The notes under the pieces are model-generated. The model was not told the origin of the DNA and searched no databases. It worked only from the letters and a program-made list of their open reading frames with translations. A stretch of 56,572 bases of DNA from Saprospiraceae bacterium (GTDB lineage Bacteria; Bacteroidota; Bacteroidia; Chitinophagales; Saprospiraceae), in NCBI GenBank assembly GCA_020631355.1, contig JAHDHL010000033.1, positions 1-56,572 on the forward strand. The letters run 5' to 3'. Of this stretch, positions 33,111 through 41,899 are shown piece after piece (within the stretch, counting starts at the first letter, position 1; each line of letters starts with the position of its first letter). The position numbers and the translations under genes are program-made.

Positions 33111-36014
33111 ATGAAACTGCTTAACTCCCTTTTGATTTTGGGGTTCCTATGTACACTCCCTTACATCACCCATTCACAAAATTGTGATATCGCCCTTTTA
33201 TACATCACAGAGGAATGCCAAATCAATAATACCCATAATCCAGATGATGACTTGTGGATTGTCCAAATGGAAATCCAAAACCCATTTCCTGGCTCCATGA
33301 ATAGTTATTTAGTAGTGGATCAGAATACATCCGAAACCCATGGTCCTTTCAGTTACGGGTTCCCTATTGCCTTTTCCGTTCAGGCCGACTACCAACTGCA
33401 TGACTATGTGATAACGGATTTGGATGATCCGAATTGTTCATTTTTCCAAGTCGGAACGATTCCCTATAGCCCTTGTTCACCTACTTGTGATGACCAAACA
33501 CAAAACGGAGACGAAACAGGAATTGATTGTGGTGGTGCAGCCTGTGAACCCTGCCCCTGTGAAATTTTCGTAGCAACTGAAAATATCTTGTCTTGCAATG
33601 GTATGAATACCCATGATGTTTTTGATGATATAACAACATTGGAACTTGTCATCGGAGCAAATAATGCAGGAGATTCAGGACAATTCACCATTTCATTCGG
33701 ACCTGGTGCACCACCTTATGACACCGTTAATTATGATTCCACACAAATCATACAATTACCTTACAATCAGAATGGATATGTACTCTTTTATGAAGATTTA
33801 GATAACCCTGAATGTAATTTCTTTCATACAATAGATATATTCCCCAGCTGTTCTCCTACATGTGATGATAATATTCAGAATGGAGACGAATTGGGTGTGG
33901 ATTGCGGAGGAAGTACTTGCGAACCCTGCGAATGTGATATGGTACTGGATTTTTACGATCAAATCTGTTTAGGACAAGATACGCACGACCCATTGGATGA
34001 TTCCCATTTGATATTCCTAAATATGTCTAACACAGGTAGTGGTCCATCAGGCATGTATGATGTCAATTGGAATGGTATTTCTATGGGACAATATAGTTAC
34101 GGAACACAAATCAATTTCTCCTTACCTGCCACAGGCCAGAATGAAGTACTTTTTATATCGGATGTGGATTTACCTAATTGCACTTATTCGCATACTACGT
34201 TTGCACTGGTGCCTTGCTCCCCTACTTGTGATGACCAAATACAGAATGGAGATGAAACCGGAGTGGATTGCGGTGGAGCAAACTGTGCTCCCTGTGCCTG
34301 CGAAATGAGTATACACGAAATCACATATATCGGATGCAATGATTCGGGAACTCCTGATGTAACAGACGATTTGTTTACCTATTTCGTCGATGCAACATCC
34401 GTTTACGGTGGCCCTAATCAGAAATTCAGTGTCGTTGAAACAACCTCGGGTTTATTCTTGGGTACCTTCCCATATGGGAATGGTGTATTTGTGGATGTTC
34501 CCTATACAGGTGGTTCAGGACACCTATTCCAATTTTCGGATTTTGACTTCCCGAATTGTACGGCATCACAATTCATCCAAGAACCAACCCCTTGTTCCCC
34601 AACCGGATATTATGTGGACCATACCGCTCAGGGAAATAATGATGGTTCTTCCTGGGCAGATGCTTTCACGGATTTGCAGGATGCATTGGCAGTGGGAGCA
34701 GATGCATATATTCTGGTTGCAGCAGGTACATATAAGCCTACGACGAGTGGCAGAGGTGTAAGCTTTGATATTCCTAATAATTGTGTCATATGGGGAGGTT
34801 ATCCCAATGGTGGAGCACCCAATCGTGACCCTCTTACCAATCCAGTGATATTATCCGGAGACATTGATAATGATCAAACTTGGGCAGGCAATTCTTTCCA
34901 TGTCGTCAAGGCCATCAATTCGGATGCGACCCTGGATGGACTCACAATTATGGACGGTAATGCGGATAATGCCAATTCTTTTGGACGCTCAAGAGGAGGT
35001 GGGGTCTTTGCCAATGGTGCTACCCTATTCATGAAAGACTGTACCATCATCAATAATTATGCATTGTATGGTGGAGGAATGTTTGCCACTTTATCACCTA
35101 GCATCACTTTACAGGATTGTTTGGTCGAGAACAATGAAGCCAATTATGGCAGTGCCTTGTATCATAGTAACATGACCAACATGTACATTGAAAGGACTAG
35201 GATTATCAATAATAATTCTGTCATCAGGTGTGCTGTTGAAATCAATAATTCCCTTTATACCAGAATTGAGAATTCAATTATCGCTAATAATGAATCCACT
35301 AATGCGAATGCTATTGCATACATTGCAACCAATCGTGACCAATCCAGTGACATCATTAACTCAACCATTCTTGGAGAAACAAAAAACAAGCAATTGATTA
35401 CTTTCCAAATTGGTTTCAATGACCAGTTGGATGTCAATATCCATAATTCCATTGTGGCGCATCAGAATCTGAATTTCTTCAGGAATGTGAAAGCATTCAA
35501 TAATGGCATCTTCAATTTCAATCATAACAATAGTTATTTCCAAGGGTCAAGTGTCATTGGTAATGGAGTCAATACCCTTTTATCAGCAACGGCGGGGGAT
35601 TTGATGCTGAACCCTGATTATTCTGTGGATGCTTGCTCACCCGTAGTGGATGCGGGTGATAATAACCTTTCTTCCGGAGTTATTGATATTGATGGGAATA
35701 ATAGGGTCTTCAATCTTGTCGATATGGGAGCATATGAATCCCAGACCATCTGTAACCCAGAAAGACTCATGCAAGGGGACCACACTGAGATGGCCTCATA
35801 TGTAGTGTATCCCAATCCTGCAGATGATTGGATAGAAATCAAAGGACCGATTGTTGAAAACACTCAGTTTGAATTAACTGATATACTTGGAAAACGAATG
35901 ATTTTATCTTCTGAATCCGCGCTGCAAATCGGGAAATTACCTACCGGAATCTACATCCTAAAAATCATGGATGATAGCAAGGTAATCCATACCGAAAGGG
36001 TCATTAAGAAATAA
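33111..36014 (+). CDS. T9SS-exported repeat protein with four Cys-rich modules and a β-helix
   Basis: A 967-residue surface protein. The signal peptide is residues ~1-21. Four related modules of about 125 residues follow, each with a conserved phrase of the type THDPxDD and ending DLDxPNC. The first three each end in a Cys knot-like linker (CSPTCDDQ, QNGDETG, DCGG, CxPCxC) around residues 124, 249 and 373. A right-handed β-helix (~residues 505-870) starts YYVDHTAQGNNDGSSWADAF and contains repeated N-rich turns. The last ~80 residues are a T9SS type A sorting domain (YPNPADDWIEI near its start). The role is probably adhesion or polysaccharide contact. A strong terminator follows. Confidence 0.9.
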   Translation: MKLLNSLLILGFLCTLPYITHSQNCDIALLYITEECQINNTHNPDDDLWIVQMEIQNPFPGSMNSYLVVDQNTSETHGPFSYGFPIAFSVQADYQLHDYVITDLDDPNCSFFQVGTIPYSPCSPTCDDQTQNGDETGIDCGGAACEPCPCEIFVATENILSCNGMNTHDVFDDITTLELVIGANNAGDSGQFTISFGPGAPPYDTVNYDSTQIIQLPYNQNGYVLFYEDLDNPECNFFHTIDIFPSCSPTCDDNIQNGDELGVDCGGSTCEPCECDMVLDFYDQICLGQDTHDPLDDSHLIFLNMSNTGSGPSGMYDVNWNGISMGQYSYGTQINFSLPATGQNEVLFISDVDLPNCTYSHTTFALVPCSPTCDDQIQNGDETGVDCGGANCAPCACEMSIHEITYIGCNDSGTPDVTDDLFTYFVDATSVYGGPNQKFSVVETTSGLFLGTFPYGNGVFVDVPYTGGSGHLFQFSDFDFPNCTASQFIQEPTPCSPTGYYVDHTAQGNNDGSSWADAFTDLQDALAVGADAYILVAAGTYKPTTSGRGVSFDIPNNCVIWGGYPNGGAPNRDPLTNPVILSGDIDNDQTWAGNSFHVVKAINSDATLDGLTIMDGNADNANSFGRSRGGGVFANGATLFMKDCTIINNYALYGGGMFATLSPSITLQDCLVENNEANYGSALYHSNMTNMYIERTRIINNNSVIRCAVEINNSLYTRIENSIIANNESTNANAIAYIATNRDQSSDIINSTILGETKNKQLITFQIGFNDQLDVNIHNSIVAHQNLNFFRNVKAFNNGIFNFNHNNSYFQGSSVIGNGVNTLLSATAGDLMLNPDYSVDACSPVVDAGDNNLSSGVIDIDGNNRVFNLVDMGAYESQTICNPERLMQGDHTEMASYVVYPNPADDWIEIKGPIVENTQFELTDILGKRMILSSESALQIGKLPTGIYILKIMDDSKVIHTERVIKK

Positions 36015-36022
36015 TACTCATC

Positions 36023-36058
36023 AAAAGAGGGATTGAAGATTTCAATCCCTCTTTTTTA
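36023..36058 (+). terminator. Terminator after the T9SS repeat protein
   Basis: Arms of about 15 bp (36023-36037 and 36040-36054) surround a tiny loop and are followed by a T run. Confidence 0.9.
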
Positions 36059-36191
36059 TTTAGAATAAATGGTAAAGAAATGTCTCCCGTAATCTGGGAA
36101 TTCAGTTTGGAATACTCCCAATGAACTCAAATCACATCTATATATTATCTTCGACTTTCCAAGAAACCATGAATTAGGATAAAATATCAAT

Positions 36192-38585
36192 TTGAATATG
36201 TTTGCAACAGAAGTTCAGCACAAGTATTTCACTGAAGAACACGAATTGTTCAGGCAGAGTATAAGAACATTCATTCAGAAAGAGGTTACACCACATATCA
36301 ACCAATGGGAAGAAGAAAGGCGCATACCCAAATCCGTATGGAAGAAAATGGGGGATATGGGTTTTCTTGGATTATCCTATCCTGAAGAATACGGAGGTGC
36401 TGACCTAGATTTTTTTTATGATGTGGTTTTCAATGAGGAAATAGGTAAGACCAATTCCGGTGGATTCACCATTACCCAACAGGTCGTACAATATATGTCG
36501 GGGCCATATATCCTGAAATATGGTTCGGAATCACTCAAGAAAAAATACCTCCCAGGGCTCATTTCAGGTGATATCATAAGTTGTATCGGAATAACAGAAC
36601 CAGGTGCAGGTTCTGATGCCCAAAATGTCCAGACCAAAGCAGTACCGGAGGGTGATTATTATATAGTCAATGGAGCCAAGACTTTCATTACGAATGGATA
36701 CTATGGTGATATCGTGGTCACTGTGGTAAAAACGCCTACCGAAGATGGAAATTGGACTGTAAGCCTCCTAGTTATTGATTTGGAATCAGCAGGTATTTCC
36801 AGAAGAAAACTTAAAAAACTGGGATGGCATGCCTCAGATACTGCCGAGTTGAATTTCGATAATGTGAAAGTCCCGAAGGAAAATCTGATTGGACAGGAGG
36901 GAAAAGGATTCCATTATCTGATGAATGGCTTGCAACTTGAAAGACTTTGCTTCATACCTGCTTCTGTTTCTACCATGGAGTTTGCCCTTGATTCCGCCCT
37001 AACCTATATGTCCGAAAGGAAAGCATTCGGACGAACCATCAATAAATTCCAAGTACTCAGGCACCGACTAGCACAAATGGCATCGGAAGTAGAAGCTTTG
37101 AAAGCATTCTCCTACTATTGTTGTCAGTTGTATAATCAGAATATATATGATGTAAAATTGTGTTCGATGGCTAAACTTTTATGTACCGAAATGCATGAAA
37201 GAATCGCTACACAATGTTTGCAATTCTTTGGTGGTTATGGTTTTATGGAGGAGTATCCTATGGCAAGAATGTATAGGGATGTCAGAGTCGGTACGATTGG
37301 AGGTGGTTCATCCGAAATCATGAGGGAAATCATTTCCAAAATGATTATTGATGACGTCAAATACCAAAAGGCAAATGATAATGTACGTTATAATGGGTCT
37401 GTTGCCAACAAGAATATAACTCCCTTTACTGATGAACACGAAATGTTCCGCAAGACATTAAAGGATTTCTTGGATAAGGAAGTCAATCCTTATATTGATG
37501 AATGGGAAAAAGCAGGAGAATGCCCTAAAAGTATTTACCAGAAATTTGGGGAGATGGGCCTCTTTGGATTGGACTTTTCTGAGAAATTTGGTGGGTCTGA
37601 TGCTGACATCTGGCATATGGTCATTCTTCATGAAGAATTGAGCAAGGTCAATTCCGGTGGGTTCGCAGCAGCTATGGGTGCGCATTTTTTCTTGGCAATG
37701 GTTCATATCAATGGAGAGGGAAATGAAGAACAGAAACAAAAATACCTACCAGAGGGCATCAAAGGAAATCTGATAGGATGTCTCGCCATCACGGAGCCAT
37801 TCGGAGGGTCTGATGTAAAGGCTTTGAGGACTACGGCGGTCAAGGATGGCGACCATTATATCATCAATGGTTCGAAGACATTCATCACGAATGGTGTCAA
37901 CAGTGACTATATAGTGGCTGCCTGTAAAACCGCACCTGAATTAGGAGCACAGGGTGTCAGCATGATAATTATAGAAAGAGACAGACCTGGCGTTTCCGCA
38001 ACCCAACTCAACAAATTAGGCTGGCGTGCTTCAGATACAGGTGAAATAGCATTTGATAATGTAAGGGTTCCGGTGAGTAATCTCTTGGGTATTGAGAACA
38101 TGGGTTTCTATTACATCATGGAACACTTCGTATCCGAAAGGTTATCATTGGCCATTGGTTCTGTAGCCAAATCCGAATTTGCCATGGAAGCAACCCTACA
38201 ATACATGAGTGAACGGAAAGCATTCGGAAGAAGCATTGATAAATTTCAGGTCCTGCGACACAGGATGGCCCAAATGTCTGCCGAAATTGAAATGAATAAA
38301 CAATTCATTTATGCCTTATACGAACGATTCGAAAAAGGAGATTACCTTGTAAAGGAAGCATCAATGGCCAAATTGCTAGCCACGCAATTAGCTGACAAAG
38401 TCACTTTCGATTGTCTTCAAATGTTTGGTGGTTACGGTTTTATGGAAGATTATCCATTAGCAAGAATGTGGAGGGATTCCAGACTGGGCCAGATCGGAGG
38501 TGGCACCTCGGAAATCCTTTGTGAAATCATTGCCAAGATGATGATAGAGGGAAAGGGATACAAAACAGAAACACCTAAACATTAA
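36192..38585 (+). CDS. Two-domain acyl-CoA dehydrogenase (tandem fusion)
   Basis: A 797-residue protein made of two full acyl-CoA dehydrogenase modules in one frame (~1-395 and ~396-797). Each module has the FAD/substrate motif (TEPGAGSD; TEPFGGSD), TFITNG, and SERKAFGR with a FQVLRHR helix. The C-terminal motif is GGGSSEI (370-376) in one and GGGTSEI (769-775) in the other. The usual catalytic Glu of that motif is Gly in both, as in long-chain/isovaleryl-type enzymes. There the base lies in the G helix, and here that Glu is present in each module (Glu250 and Glu649). Equivalent residues are exactly 399 apart. FAD-dependent α,β-dehydrogenation of acyl-CoA is expected. It is the first gene of a four-gene acyl-CoA operon. 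Confidence 0.93.
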   Translation: MNMFATEVQHKYFTEEHELFRQSIRTFIQKEVTPHINQWEEERRIPKSVWKKMGDMGFLGLSYPEEYGGADLDFFYDVVFNEEIGKTNSGGFTITQQVVQYMSGPYILKYGSESLKKKYLPGLISGDIISCIGITEPGAGSDAQNVQTKAVPEGDYYIVNGAKTFITNGYYGDIVVTVVKTPTEDGNWTVSLLVIDLESAGISRRKLKKLGWHASDTAELNFDNVKVPKENLIGQEGKGFHYLMNGLQLERLCFIPASVSTMEFALDSALTYMSERKAFGRTINKFQVLRHRLAQMASEVEALKAFSYYCCQLYNQNIYDVKLCSMAKLLCTEMHERIATQCLQFFGGYGFMEEYPMARMYRDVRVGTIGGGSSEIMREIISKMIIDDVKYQKANDNVRYNGSVANKNITPFTDEHEMFRKTLKDFLDKEVNPYIDEWEKAGECPKSIYQKFGEMGLFGLDFSEKFGGSDADIWHMVILHEELSKVNSGGFAAAMGAHFFLAMVHINGEGNEEQKQKYLPEGIKGNLIGCLAITEPFGGSDVKALRTTAVKDGDHYIINGSKTFITNGVNSDYIVAACKTAPELGAQGVSMIIIERDRPGVSATQLNKLGWRASDTGEIAFDNVRVPVSNLLGIENMGFYYIMEHFVSERLSLAIGSVAKSEFAMEATLQYMSERKAFGRSIDKFQVLRHRMAQMSAEIEMNKQFIYALYERFEKGDYLVKEASMAKLLATQLADKVTFDCLQMFGGYGFMEDYPLARMWRDSRLGQIGGGTSEILCEIIAKMMIEGKGYKTETPKH

Positions 38586-38647
38586 CACACTATAGTCGTT
38601 AATCTCAAGTAGAAATCATTCAGATATTATTAAAATCATTCATAATC

Positions 38648-39391
38648 ATGTTTAGAATAGACGGACAAGTTGCCATTATTACAGGAGGAGCCAGAGGAAT
38701 AGGAGCTGGTGTCTGTGAAGTATTCTGTAAGGCAGGTGCCAAGGTATATCTTTGGGATATTCTCGACCAAGGTCAGGAAACCGCTGAACGTATTGCAGCT
38801 GAGGGTCACAATATATCCTATCAAAAAGTGGATGTCACATCGAAATCATCGGTAGAACAAGCTGTCCAGGAAATCATTGACAAGGAAGAAAGGATTGATA
38901 TACTCATTAATAATGCAGGAGTCATTCGTGACCGTTCATTCATGAAGATGACTGAGGATGAATGGAATATGGTAATGAATGTGAATGTGAATAGTTTGTA
39001 TGTAGTGACAAAGGCCGTACTTCCTTACATGATCAAGGGTGGATATGGTAGAATTGTTTCCGCTTCTTCTGTGAACTCAGTTAATGGTGCTTTCGGTCAG
39101 ACCAATTACGCGGCTTCCAAAGCTGCCATTAGTGGATTCACCCGTTCATTGGCAAGGGAAGTTGGCAAGCATGGCATTACAGCCAATGCAGTAGCCCCGG
39201 GTTTCATCAGAACTGATATGACGGACAGCATGCCCGAGGAAGTCATCCAAGCGGGAATCAGAGCCATACCGGTAAAAAGAATCGGTACACCTGAGGATAT
39301 GGGATATGCCTATCTTTATCTCGCTTCAAAAGAAGCAGGATTCATAAGTGGCATCACATTACATGCAAATGGAGGTGTATTACCATTATAA
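38648..39391 (+). CDS. SDR family oxidoreductase, FabG-like
   Basis: A 247-residue classical short-chain dehydrogenase. The nucleotide loop is TGGARGIG (12-19), with NNAG in the core and the catalytic Ser...YAASK. VAPGFIRTDMTD follows, and the C-terminus is NGGVLPL. It most likely interconverts 3-hydroxyacyl and 3-oxoacyl thioesters. It is the second gene of the operon, so a 3-hydroxyacyl-CoA dehydrogenase role in this pathway is more likely than fatty-acid synthesis. Confidence 0.92.
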   Translation: MFRIDGQVAIITGGARGIGAGVCEVFCKAGAKVYLWDILDQGQETAERIAAEGHNISYQKVDVTSKSSVEQAVQEIIDKEERIDILINNAGVIRDRSFMKMTEDEWNMVMNVNVNSLYVVTKAVLPYMIKGGYGRIVSASSVNSVNGAFGQTNYAASKAAISGFTRSLAREVGKHGITANAVAPGFIRTDMTDSMPEEVIQAGIRAIPVKRIGTPEDMGYAYLYLASKEAGFISGITLHANGGVLPL

Positions 39392-39469
39392 ACATACATC
39401 TGACGAATATCTAACTCCCGATATCTCTGGTTGGATAATCATTCAGTTCATCATTTAATCAAATACCTA

Positions 39470-39955
39470 ATGGAAGAATTAAGACAAGAGCCCTATTTCA
39501 CGGAAGTTGAACGTTTGGTGGATTTGGAATCCTTTGTGGGAAAGGAAGTAGGACTGAGTCCTTGGTACACCATCACCCAAGAGATGATTGACCAGTTTGC
39601 TCAAACTACACAGGATGAGCAATGGATTCATGTTGATGTTGAAAAATCAAAGCAATTCTCACCCTATGGCACGACTGTGGCCCATGGTTTTTTGGTATTG
39701 TCCTATGCCTCGAGATTCACCTATGATTGTTATCGGTTGAATGATGTTGTCTTTGGTGTGAATTACGGTTTGAATAAAGTCCGCTTTCCTAATGCTACAG
39801 TAAGCGGAGCCAAAATCAGAGGTAGGATTTCACTATTGGAATATAAGGCCATCACCAAGGGAGCAAGATACGTCCTGAAGGTTGTGGTGGAAATTGAAGG
39901 ACAGGAGAAACCAGCATGTGTTGCGGAATTTGTTGCACAAGCTTATCATGCCTAA
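39470..39955 (+). CDS. MaoC-like enoyl-CoA hydratase
   Basis: A 161-residue hot-dog protein of the MaoC/NodN type. The hydratase motif is visible: FAQTTQDEQWIHVD (Asp49, His54, Asp56), then PYGTTVAHGFLVLS (65-78). Such enzymes add water to trans-2-enoyl-CoA. The start is set at ATG 39470, since the in-frame TTG at 39431 adds residues with no family match. The stop is two bases before the start of the next gene, so translation is probably coupled. Confidence 0.9.
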   Translation: MEELRQEPYFTEVERLVDLESFVGKEVGLSPWYTITQEMIDQFAQTTQDEQWIHVDVEKSKQFSPYGTTVAHGFLVLSYASRFTYDCYRLNDVVFGVNYGLNKVRFPNATVSGAKIRGRISLLEYKAITKGARYVLKVVVEIEGQEKPACVAEFVAQAYHA

Positions 39956-39957
39956 TT

Positions 39958-41484
39958 ATGGAGACCATCAATCATCAGAAAATCACAACAGGAGCGGATT
40001 ACATCCAATCCTTGAGGAATAGGTCGTTAGAAGTATATCTATTCGGCGAAAAGGTTGACGAGCCGGTCGACCACCCAATGGTTCGTCCGTCCATCAATGC
40101 ATTGGCCAAGACATATGACCTAGCCATTGCTGCTCCTGAATTGGCATCTGTGATTTCTCCTTTCACAGGAGAAAGGGTCAGTCGGTTCCTGCATGTATGT
40201 ACGGATGCCAACCAATTGGTCCTACAAAATAAGATGCAAAGGAAATTAGGTCAACTGACCGGTACCTGTTTCCAAAGATGTGTGGGAATGGATGCTTTCA
40301 ATGCATTATATTCCGTTACTTTTGAAATGGATGAAAAATATAAGACATCCTATCACCAAAGGTTGAAATCATTCCTGACATTGATGCACCAATACAACTA
40401 CGTTGTGGGTGGAGCAATGACAGATGTGAAAGGAGATCGTTCCAAGGCTCCGCATCAACAGGAAGACCCGGATATGTTCGTTCACATTACTAAAAGGGAT
40501 GAAAACGGCATTTGGATTTCGGGAGCCAAGGCCCATCAGACAGGCTGTATCAATTCCCATTATATGATTGTAATGCCGACCATGAGATTGGGTGAGCAGG
40601 ATAAGGAATATGCCATCGTAGGTGCCGTTCCTGTTACAGCCCAAGGTATCACCTATATATATGGTAGGCAATCCTGTGATACCCGAAGCATGGAGAATGG
40701 GAGTATTGATGTGGGAAATGCCCAATATGGCGGTCAGGAAGCTATGGTTATTTTTCAGGATGTCTTCATTCCCAATGAATATATTTTCATGGATGGCGAA
40801 TACGACTTCGCTGCATTGCTTGTGGAACGTTTCACTGCCTATCATAGAAGAAGTTATGTCTGTAAAACAGGGCTGGGAGACGTATTGATTGGGGCTGCTG
40901 CCAATATTGCTGAGATGAACGGAATCACCAAGGCTTCACACATCAAGGATAAGCTTGTGGAAATGACCCATCAGAATGAAACCATATATGCCACAGGTAT
41001 AGCATCCTCGTATCAGGGCTACGCTACTTCATCTGGTGCCTACCTATGCGATGGCATGCTGGCCAATGTATGCAAACACCATGTTACCAAAATGCCTTTC
41101 GAACTCAGTAGGCTGGCACAGGATATAGCTGGCGGATTGGTTTCCACCCTACCCTCTGAACAAGATTTGAATCACCCTGAAATCGGTCAATTACTTAGAA
41201 AGTACCTCAAAGGCAAGGCTTCCGTTCCTACTGAGGAACGGATAAGGATTCTAAGGCTCATCGAGAATCTTACCATGGGTAGGAATGCTGTCGGTTACCT
41301 CACGGAAAGTATGCACGGTGCCGGCTCTCCTCAAGCACAAAGGATTCAAATAGGTAGAATGATGCAATTGGAATATAAAAAAAGACTGGCTACCATCCTT
41401 GCGGGTATTGAAACAGAGACTCAAAAAGACCTGGTCATTGATGAACTTGGCGGCTATTTTGCTAGGGTATTCAAAATAGATTGA
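39958..41484 (+). CDS. 4-hydroxybutyryl-CoA dehydratase-like enzyme (AbfD/HpaB family)
   Basis: A 508-residue flavoprotein aligning well by eye with Clostridium aminobutyricum 4-hydroxybutyryl-CoA dehydratase, which uses FAD and a [4Fe-4S] cluster and ketyl-radical chemistry to make crotonyl-CoA. Conserved positions are Cys104, Gln106 and Cys108 (TCFQRCVGMDAF), Glu261 (GGQEA), His296, Tyr300, Cys302 and Lys303 (YHRRSYVCK), Glu450 and Ala455 (TESMHGAG). All cluster ligands and listed catalytic residues are kept. The one difference is that the spacer between Tyr and Cys is one residue shorter than in the clostridial enzyme. Start 39958 is chosen; the longer frame overlaps the MaoC gene. It is the last gene of the operon, with hydratase and dehydrogenase genes upstream that fit conversion of its product. 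Confidence 0.88.
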   Translation: METINHQKITTGADYIQSLRNRSLEVYLFGEKVDEPVDHPMVRPSINALAKTYDLAIAAPELASVISPFTGERVSRFLHVCTDANQLVLQNKMQRKLGQLTGTCFQRCVGMDAFNALYSVTFEMDEKYKTSYHQRLKSFLTLMHQYNYVVGGAMTDVKGDRSKAPHQQEDPDMFVHITKRDENGIWISGAKAHQTGCINSHYMIVMPTMRLGEQDKEYAIVGAVPVTAQGITYIYGRQSCDTRSMENGSIDVGNAQYGGQEAMVIFQDVFIPNEYIFMDGEYDFAALLVERFTAYHRRSYVCKTGLGDVLIGAAANIAEMNGITKASHIKDKLVEMTHQNETIYATGIASSYQGYATSSGAYLCDGMLANVCKHHVTKMPFELSRLAQDIAGGLVSTLPSEQDLNHPEIGQLLRKYLKGKASVPTEERIRILRLIENLTMGRNAVGYLTESMHGAGSPQAQRIQIGRMMQLEYKKRLATILAGIETETQKDLVIDELGGYFARVFKID

Positions 41485-41799
41485 TTACACTGTAGGACCA
41501 ACCGAACAAGCCACAACAACTGACATCCCTTGTCATTATTTGCAAAAAATCCAACTCTAGAGGAATTCTAAGGGTAGGAAACAGGTATTTAGCGATTTAA
41601 ACCAATAAAAATAGGGTTATGTGGCAAATTCAAATACATATATTTTTATCTTTATTCATATAACAAATACTATTTTCTAACTCATATCCCCTATCCTAAT
41701 ACAAAACCTCCCTACTTTACTGAAAGCCTAGAAACCCATATTAACTGAGACCCCACCCGATTTTCACTTCATTTTTTTAGTAGAAATGAATTAATTAAA
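41485..41799. other. Intergenic region before the TonB receptor
   Basis: No gene. AT-rich, no clear terminator after 41484, and no operator-like dyad recognised. The promoter box at 41800 closes it. Confidence 0.5.
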
Positions 41800-41807
41800 T
41801 ACCTTTG
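41800..41807 (+). promoter_or_regulatory. -7 box (TACCTTTG) of the TonB receptor gene
   Basis: Exact TAnnTTTG match 92 bp before ATG 41900, giving a leader of about 85 nt. Confidence 0.7.
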
Positions 41808-41899
41808 AAACAACTCAGATTTGCATTTTTAGACTCGATATTGAGCTAACAACTCACTATCAATGAATTATAGTTTATTTCAACAATTAAATTAACGTT

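Noticed and set aside
39958-41484. Loss of a Cys cluster ligand in the AbfD-like enzyme
   Set aside because: A first alignment put the ligand at MTHQNETIYA; the known ligand motif is YHRQSYGGCK-like and is present as YHRRSYVCK, so the ligand (Cys302) is kept.
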